Below are positions 4,493 through 5,619 of a stretch of DNA of 5,619 nucleotides, piece after piece; the first letter of the stretch is position 1; each line of letters begins with the position of its first letter. A program made the position numbers and the translations under genes. This stretch comes from an uncultured archaeon (GTDB lineage: Archaea > Korarchaeota > Korarchaeia > Korarchaeales > Korarchaeaceae), in the NCBI GenBank assembly GCA_938073845.1, contig CALJEO010000040.1, positions 1-5,619 on the forward strand, in the 5' to 3' direction. Under the pieces are notes generated by a model that worked only from the letters and a program-made list of their open reading frames with translations, was not told the DNA's origin and searched no databases.

Positions 4493-5619
4493 AGGCCAGT
4501 AGAAGGGAGTAGCCCTTATCACCTCATCTATCCTCTCCCTCCTCAAGGGAAGCTCATCCACGGGCCTCACCTGAAGCACCTCCTTAGCGTAGGGAAGCAG
4601 GAGCATACATTCCCCGGGCATGAGCGAGCTCACCCTCTCAATGACGTTCTTCTCGCTAAAAGGCTTCAGTAACCTTAAGTCGCTCGGGGAGTCCATCCTA
4701 TGTATTATCTTCACGCCCGTGTTCCTCACAACCCCATCGGGTATCTCCGAGAGGCTCTGGGATACCATTATTAGTGAGACTCCGAACTTCCTGAGCTCTG
4801 CAAATAACCTGCTCACCAGCTCCGAGCCTATAGCGTCCCTGTACTTGGGGATCAGCTTCTCTGCCTCCTCTAATACTATCAGGAGTCTTGGGAACTTCGA
4901 TTTCGCTTCCTCCTTTATGAAGCGGTCCCTCACTTTCTTCAGGATGAAGAAGGCTAGGAGCTGCTTCTGAAGGTCGCTCTCAATATCTCCTAGCTCCAAC
5001 AAAGTTAAAGCCTCCTCAAAGCCTGTAGACAAAATGTTATCGCAGGAGAAGAGTCTCTCCCCATCTCCTGAAACTAGCGGCTCCAGCTTCCTCACGAGAG
5101 CCGCCTTGCTCTCCTCCTCCGGCTGTGAGCTCGGGACCATCCCTTTGACCTCCACTATCAGATCGAGCATGTTCGGAGGGTTCTTCTCGCTCGATAGATC
5201 ACTCAGCCTCCTCAGGGCCTTCAGAAGAAGGTAGAATTGGGATGGGGTGAGGTCCAGGAGCATCGAAAGGGTCTCGGCCACCAGGAAAACTTCTTTCTCA
5301 CCCCTGGGTATCGAGGCAAGGGGGTTAACGCATACCTGAGGGTAGCCCTGCCTGTTGAAGTACACCCTCCCCCCAAGTTGGAATACCAGGTTCCTGTACT
5401 CCCAGTGGGAGTCCATTATCATTGAGGGTATGCCCATATTCCAAGCCTCGTAGATTATTCTTTTGACCGTGGTCGTCTTGCCTGATCCAGTTTGACCTGC
5501 CACGAGCGCGTGCTTGGCTAATTCCTCCGGGCTGATCCCCACCACCCTCCCCCTCCTCTCCCCCAGCTCTACCATGGGCCCGGATCCCTTGGGCTCCCTC
5601 CCCAGCTCCACCGAGGGTA
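4478..5619 (-). CDS. HerA-like ATPase, DUF87 family (5' end outside window)
   Basis: The protein belongs to the FtsK/HerA branch of hexameric DNA-translocating ATPases; archaeal HerA works with nuclease NurA in end resection, but many DUF87 paralogues have unknown roles. Counting from the first in-window start codon (GTG at 5611), 377 residues are seen: Walker A GQTGSGKT (39-46), MIMDSHWEY (65-72), Walker B LLIVLEEAEKLI (243-254) with tandem Glu, a sensor-like VSQSLSEIPDGVVRN (283-297), then IIHRMDSPSDLRLLKPF (302-318). The frame stays open to the edge, and HerA-type proteins usually carry an N-terminal beta-barrel of about 100 or more residues, so I treat the start as outside the window; GTG 5611 cannot be excluded. 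Neither nurA nor mre11/rad50 is in view, so identity as HerA itself is not shown. It ends convergently inside the AK6-like gene. Confidence 0.85.
   Translation of the reverse strand, partial: PSVELGREPKGSGPMVELGERRGRVVGISPEELAKHALVAGQTGSGKTTTVKRIIYEAWNMGIPSMIMDSHWEYRNLVFQLGGRVYFNRQGYPQVCVNPLASIPRGEKEVFLVAETLSMLLDLTPSQFYLLLKALRRLSDLSSEKNPPNMLDLIVEVKGMVPSSQPEEESKAALVRKLEPLVSGDGERLFSCDNILSTGFEEALTLLELGDIESDLQKQLLAFFILKKVRDRFIKEEAKSKFPRLLIVLEEAEKLIPKYRDAIGSELVSRLFAELRKFGVSLIMVSQSLSEIPDGVVRNTGVKIIHRMDSPSDLRLLKPFSEKNVIERVSSLMPGECMLLLPYAKEVLQVRPVDELPLRRERIDEVIRATPFYWPSIHP

Noticed and set aside
4620..5425. Several plus-strand frames opposite the HerA-like gene
   Set aside because: They mirror the strongly supported ATPase on the other strand and have no motifs of their own.

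Overview
The window looks like a compact stretch of a thermophilic archaeal chromosome. Archaeal markers are a TYW1-type wyosine synthase, an archaeal-type UMP kinase, a CTP-dependent riboflavin kinase, an AK6/Fap7-type kinase, a HerA/DUF87 ATPase, a tRNA gene without encoded CCA, TATA-like promoters, strong GAGGTGATC-type Shine-Dalgarno (SD) sites and heavy AGG/AGA arginine use. The translin-family gene and overall style suggest Thermoproteota or Korarchaeota. That placement is inference; the sequence alone does not fix the lineage.

Layout. Positions 1-390 (minus) hold the N-terminal 130 residues of riboflavin kinase, cut by the window edge. It overlaps the end of a translin/TRAX-like gene (371-994, minus), so the two form an operon. 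A 35-bp divergent spacer (995-1029) separates these from a plus-strand operon: tyw1 (1030-2007), pyrH (2017-2697) and a small arginine-rich membrane protein (2703-3086). From 3087 to 3828 there is about 740 bp with no convincing gene, about 48% G+C, with several inverted repeats. A tRNA-Glu(CUC) gene follows on the minus strand (3829-3903). Divergent from it by 16 bp is an AK6/Fap7-like NTPase (3920-4492, plus). Its end overlaps convergently by 15 bp with a HerA-like ATPase (4478-5619, minus) whose 5' end runs out of the window.

Function. The genes are mostly housekeeping and RNA/nucleotide metabolism: tRNA modification (TYW1), pyrimidine nucleotides (PyrH), flavin (RibK), RNA processing (translin-like) and probable ribosome maturation or adenylate kinase activity (AK6-like). 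I see no defence system, CRISPR array, insertion sequence or phage cassette. The best unusual signals are four TRAX-like acidic residues in the translin homologue, the loss of the DxH motif in the AK6/Fap7-like protein, the interlocked promoters of tRNA-Glu and the kinase, the near-symmetric tyw1/translin promoter, and the long unexplained spacer.
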